Assembly: GCA_900757695.1 (NCBI GenBank)
Contig: CAAEOU010000093.1
Span: 1 to 10,706 of the forward strand
Source: an uncultured Oscillospiraceae bacterium
GTDB lineage: Bacteria > Bacillota_A > Clostridia > Oscillospirales > Oscillospiraceae
DNA: 10,706 bases
Reading direction: 5' to 3'
Part shown: piece by piece, positions 1-6,976 of the stretch
Numbering within the stretch: the first letter of the stretch is position 1
Layout: each line of letters starts with the position of its first letter
The notes under the pieces: model-generated
Databases searched by the model: none
The model's input: only the letters and a program-made list of their open reading frames with translations
Told to the model about the DNA's origin: nothing
Translations under genes and position numbers: made by a program

Positions 1-175
1 TACCAGTGACCGAAATACCGGTGTGAGGGAGATCATTCGGCGGATTGCAAGTTGTAAAGACTGACTGGCAGAAGCAGGTCATATTGGTCGGAAGCAATCT
101 GCTTAGCCCTTCTCAATGAAATCAGAAGGAAGCCCCATCTATATCGCCTACGGCGATTAGGTGGGGAAAGTTCAC
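1..175 (+). mobile_element. Right end of an IS200/IS605-type (TnpB-associated) element, with omegaRNA scaffold
   Basis: No intact gene is visible here. The block AATGAAATCAGAAGGAAGCC followed by a long GC-rich hairpin and ending in AAAGTTCAC matches, from memory, the layout of right ends of IS605/IS1341-type elements, where the 3' end of the tnpB transcript forms the guide-bearing omegaRNA (reRNA). The element end would be at about 175, and bases from 176 would be host DNA acting as the guide. A short open frame at 2-64 ends in a TGA and could be the last codons of tnpB, but its residues carry no recognisable motif. The nuclease gene itself would lie left of the window. The call rests on the hairpin plus end motif, so the family is likely but the subgroup is not determined. 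Confidence 0.5.
131..175 (+). ncRNA. Terminal stem-loop of a putative TnpB omegaRNA (reRNA)
   Basis: Arms 133-148 and 152-166 pair almost perfectly: CCCCATCTA with TAGGTGGGG (one G.U pair) and ATCGCC with GGCGAT, with a single bulged T at 142 and a 3-base loop (149-151). The stem is followed by AAAGTTCAC, the usual junction between scaffold and guide in this class of RNA. The approximate guide would start at 176 (GGAGTGAAGGATACGA). Seen directly: the stem and the end motif. Inferred: function as an omegaRNA. Confidence 0.5.
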
Positions 176-233
176 GGAGTGAAGGATACGAACAAGAACC
201 TTACAAGGCAGAAGGCTAAAATCGTTTCGTGAA

Positions 234-286
234 GTGTATAATGGTCCAGCATCCTACGAATAGAATGCTGGACCATTTTCATACAC
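234..286. terminator. Strong hairpin, probable (bidirectional) terminator of the importer operon
   Basis: ATGGTCCAGCAT (241-252) and ATGCTGGACCAT (265-276) form a perfect 12-bp inverted repeat. Inside it CTA/TAG (254-256, 261-263) can extend the stem to a CGAA loop. Outside it GTGTAT (234-239) and ATACAC (281-286) also pair after a short internal loop. On the plus strand the stem is followed by TTTT; on the minus strand the run after the stem is weaker (TTATA), but the hairpin sits only 17 bases past the stop of the last operon gene. It therefore fits a terminator for the minus-strand operon that may also block transcription coming from the IS605-type remnant. Confidence 0.6.
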
Positions 287-292
287 GATTCA

Positions 293-1204
293 TTAGCTAA
301 TGCAGGTATACATGGCATAGGGCGGCCTGGGATCGCCGGAGGTGGTGAGGAAATAGTCCTCAATGATCTCTGCCATGAAGATCTTGGCTTTGGTGAGATC
401 GCGCTTGGAGGGACGCTTTGCCATATCATAGTGCCAGAAGGTAGAGCCGGGCTTACCGATACCCAGAGGATCGTTGTCCTCCAGCATGGAGTAGTCGTCC
501 TCTGCGGCCATATATTTCTCTACCACGGCCTTTTTCTTGGGATCGGAGGTGAATTCCTCGGCCTCGGGCTCCAGACTCCAGCGCTGGAGCATGGCCTGGG
601 CATCAGCGATGTTCATGCCCAGCTCTTTCGCACAGCCGTCTACGGCGTCGTGGCGCATTTCCTTGCCGGGGCAGGCGAACCGACCTACGGTACGAACGCC
701 GTTGACCCGCAACAGCTCCTCCAGAACGCCCAGCGCACCACGGCATTCCGGTTCGCCTACGCCGCTGCCGCCATAGGTGGTGTAGACCACGCCATAAATG
801 GTGGGCTGATTGTCGCCCTTGGCGCCGGGGGAACCGGTTGCCACCGAGGGATTGACGATGCCGGGAATGCCGGAATGACGATTCAGCCGCTCCATGGGGT
901 TGAGTTCGGGATCGCCAGGATTGGAGGGGTTGGATGTGGTGCCCATAATGGTCTTGCCTCCAGTGAGGCCCAGCAGCTGATAGACTGCCTTGTAGGGCAG
1001 GCCCGCCACGATTAAGGATCCCAGTACCACAATGTCATACTCCCAGAAGTACACGGGATCCTTGGACCAGTCCTTGCCGGGGGTGATTTTTTCACAGCGG
1101 GTTTCAAAGCCGTACTCCTCCAGTACCTCTGCCATGGCCTTTCCGACCATTTCGGTGTTGCCGGTGAGGGAACCGTAGAGTACCACGGCCTTTCGATTTT
1201 TCAT
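293..1204 (-). CDS. Flavodoxin-like flavoprotein (long form), last gene of ABC importer operon
   Basis: The protein has 303 residues. The N-terminal part has the flavodoxin FMN-phosphate loop, VVLYGSLTGNTEMVGKAM (residues 7-24), then DIVVLGSLIVAGLPYKA (57-73). The third flavin-contact region reads YTTYGGSGVGEPECRGAL (141-158), followed by LRVNGVRTVGRFACPGKE. A Pro/Gly/Asn-rich insertion of about 45 residues (88-132) and a charged C-terminal extension of about 120 residues make it about twice a classical flavodoxin (about 140-170). No CxxC clusters suggest iron-sulfur centres. I chose the start at 1204, not the upstream in-frame ATG at 1258, because AAGGAGG lies 8 bases before it. The protein is predicted cytoplasmic. 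As the last gene after a Dpp-type importer it probably handles reduction linked to the imported compound. The fold is confident, the reaction unknown. Confidence 0.85.
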   Translation of the reverse strand: MKNRKAVVLYGSLTGNTEMVGKAMAEVLEEYGFETRCEKITPGKDWSKDPVYFWEYDIVVLGSLIVAGLPYKAVYQLLGLTGGKTIMGTTSNPSNPGDPELNPMERLNRHSGIPGIVNPSVATGSPGAKGDNQPTIYGVVYTTYGGSGVGEPECRGALGVLEELLRVNGVRTVGRFACPGKEMRHDAVDGCAKELGMNIADAQAMLQRWSLEPEAEEFTSDPKKKAVVEKYMAAEDDYSMLEDNDPLGIGKPGSTFWHYDMAKRPSKRDLTKAKIFMAEIIEDYFLTTSGDPRPPYAMYTCIS

Positions 1205-1212
1205 TGGAATAA

Positions 1213-1219
1213 CCTCCTT
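1213..1219 (-). promoter_or_regulatory. RBS that decides the flavoprotein start
   Basis: On the minus strand AAGGAGG is followed by 8 bases and then ATG at 1204. The longer in-frame ATG (1258) directly abuts the stop codon of the upstream ATPase gene (TAA ending at 1259) and would add 18 residues that do not resemble a flavodoxin start. Confidence 0.85.
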
Positions 1220-1258
1220 CATTTCACGCGCCGCGTATATGACGGCGGCGGGGTTCAT

Positions 1259-2221
1259 TTACGAATCGGACAGCTCCCTGGTGCGGAAGCATGCAACCTG
1301 ATGACCCGGAGCAATCTCCTCCAGCGGGGGCTGCTGGGCATGGCACTGCTCTGTGGCATAGGGGCAGCGGGAAGCGAACCGGCAGCAGGGCTTGGGCTCC
1401 ACCGGAGAGGTCAGCTCTCCCTGCATGATAATCCGCTTCCTATGGACGTCCAGACTGGGGATGGGAATGGCGGACAGCAGACCCTTGGTATAGGGGTGCA
1501 GCGGGCGGTCAAAGAGCTCGTCTGCCTCACATTTTTCCACCACTGTGCCCAGGTACATCACCAGAATTTCGTTGGAGATGTGCTTGACTACGGACAGATC
1601 ATGGGTAATGAAGATGTAGGTGAGCCCTTTTTCCTCCTGAAGATCCTGGAGCAGATTGAGGATCTGCGCCTGAATGGACACATCCAGAGCGGATACAGGT
1701 TCATCACAGACGATGAACCGAGGCTCTAGGGAAAGGGCGCGGGCGATGCCAATGCGCTGCCGCCGTCCACCGTCTAGCTCGTGGGGATAGGCGTAGGCCA
1801 GCCGCCGGGCCAGGCCTACGGTGTCCATAAGCGAGAATACCTGCTGTTGCAGATCCTCCTTGGATTTTGCCAGTTTGTAGATCCGGATGGGATCCGCAAT
1901 GAGATCAAAGACACACATTCGGGGATTCAGGGAGGAGAAGGGATCCTGGAAAATCAGCTGCATGTCCTTGCGCAGAGCCTTCCGCCTGCGGCCGGAGGCA
2001 TTGGTAACCTCCTGCCCGTCGAAGGCGATGGAGCCTTCGGTGGCGTCCAGCAGCCCCAGAACCACACGGCCCAGGGTGGATTTTCCGCAGCCTGACTCTC
2101 CTACTACGCCCAGCGTCTGCCCCTGGGGGATGGAAAAGGAAACGTCATCCACGGCGTGAAGCATACCGGCGGGGGGCTTAAAGTAATTCTTCAGATGAGA
2201 AACTTCCAGCAGATTGCTCAT
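1259..2221 (-). CDS. Peptide/nickel-type ABC importer ATPase, DppF/OppF-like
   Basis: This 320-residue protein is the second ATPase of the importer and works with the DppD-like ATPase to power uptake on the cytoplasmic face. Walker A is GESGCGKST (41-49), the Q-loop is FQDPFSSLNP (91-100), Walker B is FIVCDEP (169-175) and the H-loop is ITHDLS (H207). The ABC signature reads LDGGRRQR (149-156) instead of the usual LSGGQ; this variant recurs in some OppF-like proteins, so it is unlikely to mean loss of activity. The C-terminal oligopeptide-ATPase tail is present, with HPYTKGLLSAIP and the Cys-rich CCRFASRCPYATEQC (279-293). It overlaps the upstream ATPase gene by four bases (ATGA), with AAGGAGG 7 bases before the start. 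The length is normal for the family. Peptide, nickel or another small solute cannot be told apart. Confidence 0.93.
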   Translation of the reverse strand: MSNLLEVSHLKNYFKPPAGMLHAVDDVSFSIPQGQTLGVVGESGCGKSTLGRVVLGLLDATEGSIAFDGQEVTNASGRRRKALRKDMQLIFQDPFSSLNPRMCVFDLIADPIRIYKLAKSKEDLQQQVFSLMDTVGLARRLAYAYPHELDGGRRQRIGIARALSLEPRFIVCDEPVSALDVSIQAQILNLLQDLQEEKGLTYIFITHDLSVVKHISNEILVMYLGTVVEKCEADELFDRPLHPYTKGLLSAIPIPSLDVHRKRIIMQGELTSPVEPKPCCRFASRCPYATEQCHAQQPPLEEIAPGHQVACFRTRELSDS

Positions 2222-3291
2222 GGCACTGCCTCCTTCCCAAGAATGTTATTTCCGGGATTGGACACCGGAAGTCCTTTTTCATAGGCGGTTTCATTGACGG
2301 CCTCGTCTGGGAAATAGAGGTCCAGGCCTTTGCCCGCATGGCTGCACCGACAGAAGTGACCGGGTTCAAGCTCCTGAAATTTCGGGGCGGTTTTGGCACA
2401 GGATTCGTCGGCATAGGGACAGCGGGGGTGGAAGGCGCAGCCGGTGGGCAAATTGGCAGGATCGGGCATCAACCCGCGGATGGGCTGGAGCCGCCGGATC
2501 TTTTTATCCAGGGAGGGCAGAGAGTTGAACAGTCCCTTGGTGTAGGGGTGGGCGGTACGCCGGAAGATATCCTCAATGGTACCGCTCTCTACGATTTTGC
2601 CAGCATACATAACAGCTACCTTGTTGCAGGTTTCTGCCACAACGCCGAGATCGTGGGTAATGAGAATCATGGAAGTTCCGAATTCGTCCTTGAGGCCCTT
2701 CATCATGTCCAGTACCTGGGCCTGAATGGTAACGTCCAGGGCGGTGGTGGGCTCATCAGCCAGCAGAAGATTGGGGTTGCAGGCCAGAGCCATGGCAATA
2801 ACCACCCGCTGCTTCATGCCCCCAGAGAATTGATGGGGAAAATCTTTGCCCCGGCTGGCGGGAATGCCGACCTTCTCCAGCATCTCCAGCGCCCGGGTAA
2901 TGGATTCGGCCTTGGAACATTTGCTGTGGAGGCGAATGACCTCGGCGATTTGCTCGTCGGCCCGCAGCACCGGGTTTAGTGCGGTCATGGGATCCTGAAA
3001 AATCATGGAGATTTGGCCGCCGCGAATTTTCTGCATTTCCTTTTCGCTTTTTTTCAGCAGATCCTCGCCGTTATAGAGAATTTCACCGGAGATGATCTTG
3101 CCGGGGGGATTGGGAATCAGCCGAAGGATCCCCTTTGCGGTAGTGGTTTTCCCTGCGCCGGTCTCACCTACAAGGCCTAGGGTGTCGCCCCGTTCCAGCT
3201 TCAGGTCTACGCCGCCTACCGCAGCAACATCGCCGTCGTCCGTATAGAAATGGATGGCCAGATCTCGAATTTCCAGTATGTAATCGTTCAT
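2218..3291 (-). CDS. Peptide/nickel-type ABC importer ATPase, DppD/OppD-like
   Basis: This 357-residue protein is the first ATPase of the pair. Walker A is GETGAGKTT (42-50), the Q-loop is [10 protein letters not shown] (98-107), the signature is FSGGMKQR (155-162), Walker B is LLLADEP (175-181) and the H-loop is ITHDLG (H213). The oligopeptide-ATPase tail carries [13 protein letters not shown] and the Cys motif [14 protein letters not shown] (285-298). About 37 residues beyond the usual end (after about 320) show no recognised motif. GAGGAGG lies 7-8 bases before the ATG, within the 12-base gap after the DppC-like gene, and the 3' end overlaps the next ATPase start by four bases, which implies coupled translation of the two ATPases. 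Both NBD sites look catalytically intact, with a canonical LSGGQ-like signature here and a variant one in its partner. Confidence 0.93.
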   Translation of the reverse strand: MNDYILEIRDLAIHFYTDDGDVAAVGGVDLKLERGDTLGLVGETGAGKTTTAKGILRLIPNPPGKIISGEILYNGEDLLKKSEKEMQKIRGGQISMIFQDPMTALNPVLRADEQIAEVIRLHSKCSKAESITRALEMLEKVGIPASRGKDFPHQFSGGMKQRVVIAMALACNPNLLLADEPTTALDVTIQAQVLDMMKGLKDEFGTSMILITHDLGVVAETCNKVAVMYAGKIVESGTIEDIFRRTAHPYTKGLFNSLPSLDKKIRRLQPIRGLMPDPANLPTGCAFHPRCPYADESCAKTAPKFQELEPGHFCRCSHAGKGLDLYFPDEAVNETAYEKGLPVSNPGNNILGKEAVP

Positions 3292-3303
3292 ATCCAGACC
3301 TCC

Positions 3304-4215
3304 TCAGTTTTTCAGCTTGGGATCCAGTGCATCCCGCAGACCGTCGCCAAACAGGTTAAAGCCAAACAGCGTCAGCATAATAGCAAAACCTGGGAAGGTG
3401 ACAATGGGCCAGAACGAGCGGATCAGTGCCCGTCCAGCAGAGAGCATGGAACCCCATTCGGGGGTGGGCGGCTGTACGCCCAGACCGATGAAGGACAGCG
3501 ACGAAATCATCAGAATGCAGCCGCCGATACGCAGGGTGGATTCCACGATTACCGGGGAGAGGATATTCGGAACAATCTGCCGGAACATAATCCGCAGATC
3601 CGATGCGCCGGTGGCGCGGGCAGCCTCAACATATTCCTGCTCGCGGATGGACAATACCAGCGCCCGGAGCAATCGCGCATAGCCGGGAACGCAGCCGATG
3701 CCGATAGCAATGGCGGTGTTCAATACGCCGGAGCCCAGGGCTGCGGAGATACATACCGCCAGGAGAAAGCCGGGAATGGCCATGACGATATCCATGATCC
3801 GCATGACCGTACCGTCGTAGATGCCGCCAAAGTATCCGGCAGAGATCCCCAGAATACCGCCTACTATCAGACCGAATACGATGGACAGGATGGCCACCAG
3901 AAGGGAAATCCGACCGCCGTAAATAATACGGGAGAGAATATCGCGACCGTAGTCATCGGTACCCAGAAGATGCTCCCGGCTGGGCCAGGCCTTCATGTTG
4001 GTGAGGTCCTGCTGGGCATAGTCGTAGGGGGCAATGAAGTTGGCGAAAATGGCGGAGAGCACCAGAACAAGCACGATAATCAGCCCCAGCATAGCCAGCT
4101 TATTCCGGCGAAGCCTACGCCAGATGTCCCAGAACTGACTGCGCTTTTTGAGATCCTCCAGCTCCGGGCTCTGGTCTACAGCTCCGGCCTGGGTCTGGGT
4201 AGATACACGACTCAT
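3304..4215 (-). CDS. Peptide/nickel-type ABC importer permease, DppC/OppC-like
   Basis: This 303-residue inner-membrane permease has a cytoplasmic N-terminus of about 38 residues, then the OppC N-terminal segment with the first transmembrane helix (about 40-62), then HLLGTDDYGRDILSRIIYG, the family's typical periplasmic/extracellular-side block before the permease core. Further hydrophobic segments lie at about 103-128, 143-165, 165-190, 229-247 and 270-290. The EAA loop that contacts the ATPases is YVEAARATGASDLRIMFRQI (195-214). The start overlaps the stop of the DppB-like gene by four bases (ATGA), with AGGAGG 7 bases upstream. It pairs with the DppB-like permease to form the channel. Length and motifs are normal for the family, and nothing is odd. 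Confidence 0.93.
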   Translation of the reverse strand: MSRVSTQTQAGAVDQSPELEDLKKRSQFWDIWRRLRRNKLAMLGLIIVLVLVLSAIFANFIAPYDYAQQDLTNMKAWPSREHLLGTDDYGRDILSRIIYGGRISLLVAILSIVFGLIVGGILGISAGYFGGIYDGTVMRIMDIVMAIPGFLLAVCISAALGSGVLNTAIAIGIGCVPGYARLLRALVLSIREQEYVEAARATGASDLRIMFRQIVPNILSPVIVESTLRIGGCILMISSLSFIGLGVQPPTPEWGSMLSAGRALIRSFWPIVTFPGFAIMLTLFGFNLFGDGLRDALDPKLKN

Positions 4216-5174
4216 TTGGACGCCTCCTTTGCCTTTTTTCGCTTGCCGCCGGTATACTGGGCCATAATTCTGGGATCAGCGATGCCGTAGGCGATGTCTG
4301 TGACGAGGTTGATGATGCAGATCAGAAAGGACAGCACCAGTACGCAGCCCTCAATCACGGGATAATCCTTGTTGTTGATGGCGGTCATCATCAGGGAACC
4401 CATGCCGGGCATATTAAATATGGTTTCCACGATCACAGAACCGGCAACCAGAATACCGAACTGGAATCCGATGGTGGTGATGATGGGAATCAGGGCGTTC
4501 CGCAGTGCGTGCTTTCGGACAACAGTGCCCTCGGCTACGCCCTTGGCCCGGGCGGTGGTGATGTAATCCTGACGAACGACATCCAGCATAGAAGAACGGG
4601 TCATTCGGGTGATGGTAGCGATAAAGGAAAGACCTGAGGCCAGGGCGGGCAGCACCCAGCATTTCCAGCCCTCATAGCCGGAGGCGGGGAACAGCTTGAT
4701 CTGGATGGCGAAACAGATAATCAGCATCAGTGCCAGCCAGAAGCCAGGCATGGCTGCAAAGATCAGGGAGAAAGTGGTCACTAGCTTGTCAGCCCAGGAG
4801 TATTGCTTGGTGGCAGAGATCACCCCAAAGGGGATGCCCAGGCCCACGGCAATGAGAATCGAGATGATGGCCAGCCGCAGGGTAATGGGGAACCGCTCGG
4901 CAATGGAACCGGTGACGGAGAGCCCAGTGTGGTAGGAATGGCCCAGGTCTCCCTGGAGGAGCCCCAGCACATAGCTTCCAAACTGGATAAAGAAGGGCCT
5001 GTCCAGACCCAGTTCCGCTTCTTTGGCATCATACTGCTCCTGTGTATAGCCGGAACCCAGCTCTGCGGCAACGGGATCGCCGGGGGAGAACCGGTCAATG
5101 GCAAAGACGATGAAAATAACGCCCAGCATGACCGGGATGACCCACAGGAGCCGTTTGAGAATAAATTTAACCAT
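4212..5174 (-). CDS. Peptide/nickel-type ABC importer permease, DppB/OppB-like
   Basis: This 320-residue inner-membrane permease starts with the usual DppB opening, MVKFILKRLLWVIPVMLGVI, whose first helix spans about 9-28. It continues with RFSPGDPVAAELG and the LGLDRPFFIQF block typical of the family. Later hydrophobic segments occur at about 100-120, 132-158, 172-190, 228-252 and 274-300. The EAA loop is DYITTARAKGVAEGTVVRKH (203-222). The C-terminus is basic (GGKRKKAKEASK). The RBS GGAGG lies 7 bases before the ATG. It is the first permease gene, separated from the upstream binding-protein gene by 83 bases that carry a strong hairpin, and it overlaps the next permease gene by four bases. 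It is a normal-length member. Confidence 0.93.
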   Translation of the reverse strand: MVKFILKRLLWVIPVMLGVIFIVFAIDRFSPGDPVAAELGSGYTQEQYDAKEAELGLDRPFFIQFGSYVLGLLQGDLGHSYHTGLSVTGSIAERFPITLRLAIISILIAVGLGIPFGVISATKQYSWADKLVTTFSLIFAAMPGFWLALMLIICFAIQIKLFPASGYEGWKCWVLPALASGLSFIATITRMTRSSMLDVVRQDYITTARAKGVAEGTVVRKHALRNALIPIITTIGFQFGILVAGSVIVETIFNMPGMGSLMMTAINNKDYPVIEGCVLVLSFLICIINLVTDIAYGIADPRIMAQYTGGKRKKAKEASK

Positions 5175-5195
5175 GGATATTCCTCCGTGTTATCA

Positions 5196-5226
5196 CATTG
5201 GGGGTACATGGCTGTACCCCCCAATG
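5196..5226 (-). promoter_or_regulatory. Intercistronic hairpin between binding-protein and permease genes
   Basis: CATTGGGGGTACA (5196-5208) pairs with TGTACCCCCCAATG (5213-5226) across a 4-base loop, giving 13 pairs with one bulged C. No T-run follows on the minus strand, so it is not a typical terminator. Such hairpins between the binding-protein gene and the membrane genes often stabilise the upstream mRNA or cause partial termination, so that more binding protein than permease is made (known for mal-type operons). That role is inferred here. Confidence 0.65.
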
Positions 5227-5257
5227 CAGAGCGTATGAATTTTCGTTTCTAATCGGA

Positions 5258-6889
5258 TCAGCTGACAACCACGGCGGCGAGGTCCACGCTGCGGGCAACC
5301 AGACCGGTCACGTTGCTGATGTTGCTGTGATAGATGCTGCCTGCTTCTGCGTAGCTGATAGGCAGGGTCCAGTAGTTGTCGAAGGCCCACTGAGCGGCCT
5401 TGGTGTAGTTCTCCTGGCGAACCTTGGTATCCTGGGTGGTGGCTGCGGCGTTCAGATAGTCATTGAACTCCCTGTCCTCCACCCGGGCACCGCCGTTGGT
5501 GGAGGTCTCACCGATGGTAGTGGTAATCATCTTGGCGGTATAGGTGCCGCCGCCGGTGCCGAAGATGGAAATATCGGTGCCGTTGGACATAAGGATCGGA
5601 ATTGCAGTGGCAAAGTCATAGGACTCTACGGTGAGGTTGATGCCTACATCGGCGAGGTAGGCCTGAATGATCTCCGCGCACTTGTCGTTGGCAGGCATGG
5701 AGGGGATGACCAACTTCATGTCCAGCCCGTTTTCATAGCCTGCTTCCTTTAGCAGTTGCTTGGCTTTTTCGGGGTTATACTCATGGACGCCGATGGGTTC
5801 GTAGTAGTCGCAGCCATCGATGAGGATAGAGTCAGCCACCTGACCCATGGAGCCGTACACTGCGTTGGTGATGGCCTGGGTGTCAATGGACAGGGAGATC
5901 GCTTCGCGGAGCTTGGCGTCCTGGAACATATCCATATACTGGGGCAGACACAGGGCCAGCAGATCCCAAGTCTTGAAGGTCTTGCCCTGCACATCGTCGC
6001 CGTAGCCGCCGTCCACAGCGGTCAGGTAATCGGTTTCGCCCACATCCAGAGCCAGATCCAGAGCGCCGGTCTCAAAGTCGGCCATCATGGTCGTCAGCTC
6101 GGAGTAGTTCTGAACAGTGATGGTGGAGGCGCTGGGAAGCTCGCCCCAGTAGTCCTCGCGGCGCTGATAAGTGGAATGGGAGCCATCCACGTTCTCCACG
6201 CAGGTGTAGGGGCCGGTGCCGCAGGGCGCATCCCAGAAGGAGTCGGGATTGGCCTTGACGTATTCCTCGTTCACGACAGAGGCCCAGCGATCGTTGGTCA
6301 GCTCCAGCAGGAAGTCAGCATCCACCTCTTTGAGCTTCAGGGTCAGCTTGCTGCCATCTACGCCACTGGCATCGAAGTCGATGACGTTATAGCCCGGGTC
6401 AAACTGATCGTTTTCGAAGACGAAGCGGGAGAGGGAGTAGAGCACATCCTCAGGGGTCAGGGGATCGCCATTGGAGAAAGTCACACCCTCCCGGATGGTG
6501 AGCTCCAGCGTGGTGTCGTCAACCCAGTTCCATTCGGTGGCGATACAGGGCTCCACCTCCATGGTTTCATAGTTCAGCTTCAAAACCGTGTCATAGACCA
6601 GCATCAGTCCCAGGCCACAGTCGGAGTTGGAGCAGGGATCGAAGTTGTCCGTAGAGTCCAGGGTGCCAACCCGGAGCTCCTTGGGCTCGCCGGAATCCTC
6701 AGCGGGAGCAGGGGTGTCGTCCTGGGGGCCGGGATCGGCGGGCGTGTCTTGCTTTGCTTCTGTGGCAGCGGAATCTGCCTTGGCGCCGGGGCCAGCGGCG
6801 CCGGAGACAGCAGAGGTCGAGCTGCCGCCGCAGGCGGTAAGGCCAAGCAGCATGGCCAGTGCCAGCAGCAAGGAAAGTAGTCTTTTCAT
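5258..6889 (-). CDS. Family 5 (peptide/nickel-type) extracellular solute-binding lipoprotein
   Basis: This 543-residue protein is the substrate receptor of the importer. A lipoprotein signal MKRLLSLLLALAMLLGLTAC gives a lipobox LTAC with Cys20 as the lipidated residue. An Ala/Asp/Glu/Pro-rich linker (about 21-69) holds the mature domain off the membrane. The core starts at ELRVGTLDSTDNFDP, and the family 5 hallmark spans about 113-155 (ATEWNWVDDTTLELTIREGV, then FSNGDPLTPEDVLYSLSR). A second hallmark is LREAISLSIDTQAI (327-340), then YNPEKAKQLLKEAGY (371-385). The mature part has several Cys (86, 91, 115, 223, 230, 314, 360, 404), more than is common for an exported protein. AGGAGG lies 7 bases before the ATG. 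It is the first operon gene, facing the LysR gene. The ligand is not identifiable; family members bind peptides, nickel complexes, heme, glutathione or opines. Confidence 0.93.
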   Translation of the reverse strand: MKRLLSLLLALAMLLGLTACGGSSTSAVSGAAGPGAKADSAATEAKQDTPADPGPQDDTPAPAEDSGEPKELRVGTLDSTDNFDPCSNSDCGLGLMLVYDTVLKLNYETMEVEPCIATEWNWVDDTTLELTIREGVTFSNGDPLTPEDVLYSLSRFVFENDQFDPGYNVIDFDASGVDGSKLTLKLKEVDADFLLELTNDRWASVVNEEYVKANPDSFWDAPCGTGPYTCVENVDGSHSTYQRREDYWGELPSASTITVQNYSELTTMMADFETGALDLALDVGETDYLTAVDGGYGDDVQGKTFKTWDLLALCLPQYMDMFQDAKLREAISLSIDTQAITNAVYGSMGQVADSILIDGCDYYEPIGVHEYNPEKAKQLLKEAGYENGLDMKLVIPSMPANDKCAEIIQAYLADVGINLTVESYDFATAIPILMSNGTDISIFGTGGGTYTAKMITTTIGETSTNGGARVEDREFNDYLNAAATTQDTKVRQENYTKAAQWAFDNYWTLPISYAEAGSIYHSNISNVTGLVARSVDLAAVVVS

Positions 6890-6896
6890 TTTGCTT

Positions 6897-6902
6897 CCTC
6901 CT
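6897..6902 (-). promoter_or_regulatory. RBS of the solute-binding protein gene
   Basis: On the minus strand AGGAGG is followed by AAGCAAA and ATG at 6889. The bases GAAGC that follow the core (6897-6893) are complementary to GCTTC in the loop of the stem-loop just upstream (6936-6932), so RBS access could depend on RNA folding. Confidence 0.75.
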
Positions 6903-6911
6903 GTTCTTTGT

Positions 6912-6947
6912 ATCTCCGTGCGACCCTTCCTGAAGCGGCACGGAGAT
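6912..6947 (-). promoter_or_regulatory. Leader stem-loop 2 of the binding-protein mRNA
   Basis: ATCTCCGTGC (6912-6921) and GCACGGAGAT (6938-6947) form a perfect 10-bp inverted repeat with a 16-base loop. It lies 9 bases upstream of the RBS in the predicted minus-strand leader. It also touches the first base of the plus-strand -35 box (6947). It could act as RNA (RBS control, 5' protection) or as a DNA site; the sequence does not decide. Confidence 0.6.
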
Positions 6948-6976
6948 TGACATATCCGACAAAAGAATGATATACT
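6947..6976 (+). promoter_or_regulatory. Predicted promoter of the LysR-type regulator gene
   Basis: A perfect -35 box TTGACA (6947-6952) and a -10 box TATACT (6971-6976) are separated by 18 bases, a near-consensus sigma-70/sigma-A promoter. Transcription would start near 6983, giving a leader of about 110 bases before the regulator start at 7093. It points towards, and its transcript crosses, the minus-strand promoter of the binding-protein operon. The left arm of the inverted repeat overlaps its -35 box and spacer, which fits self-regulation. Confidence 0.65.

Noticed and set aside
1..292. CRISPR array or tRNA in the first 292 bases
   Set aside because: There are no repeated units with spacers and no cloverleaf; the structure fits an IS605-type end plus a terminator hairpin.
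431..1015. Long plus-strand open frame opposite the flavoprotein gene
   Set aside because: It is antisense to a clearly recognisable protein, has no RBS, and its residues match no family; GC-rich codon use opens shadow frames.
1205..1258. Longer start of the flavoprotein at 1258
   Set aside because: That ATG directly abuts the stop of the upstream gene and lacks a well-placed RBS; the start at 1204 has AAGGAGG at 8 bases and begins the normal flavodoxin fold.
3250..4290. 346-codon plus-strand open frame opposite the DppC-like gene
   Set aside because: It spans parts of three minus-strand genes, has no RBS, and is a complement artefact of hydrophobic codons.
5756..6880. 374-codon plus-strand open frame opposite the binding-protein gene
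   Set aside because: It is antisense to a family 5 binding protein with a full lipoprotein signal and hallmark motifs; the shadow frame is repetitive in Gly/Val/Ile/His and has no RBS.
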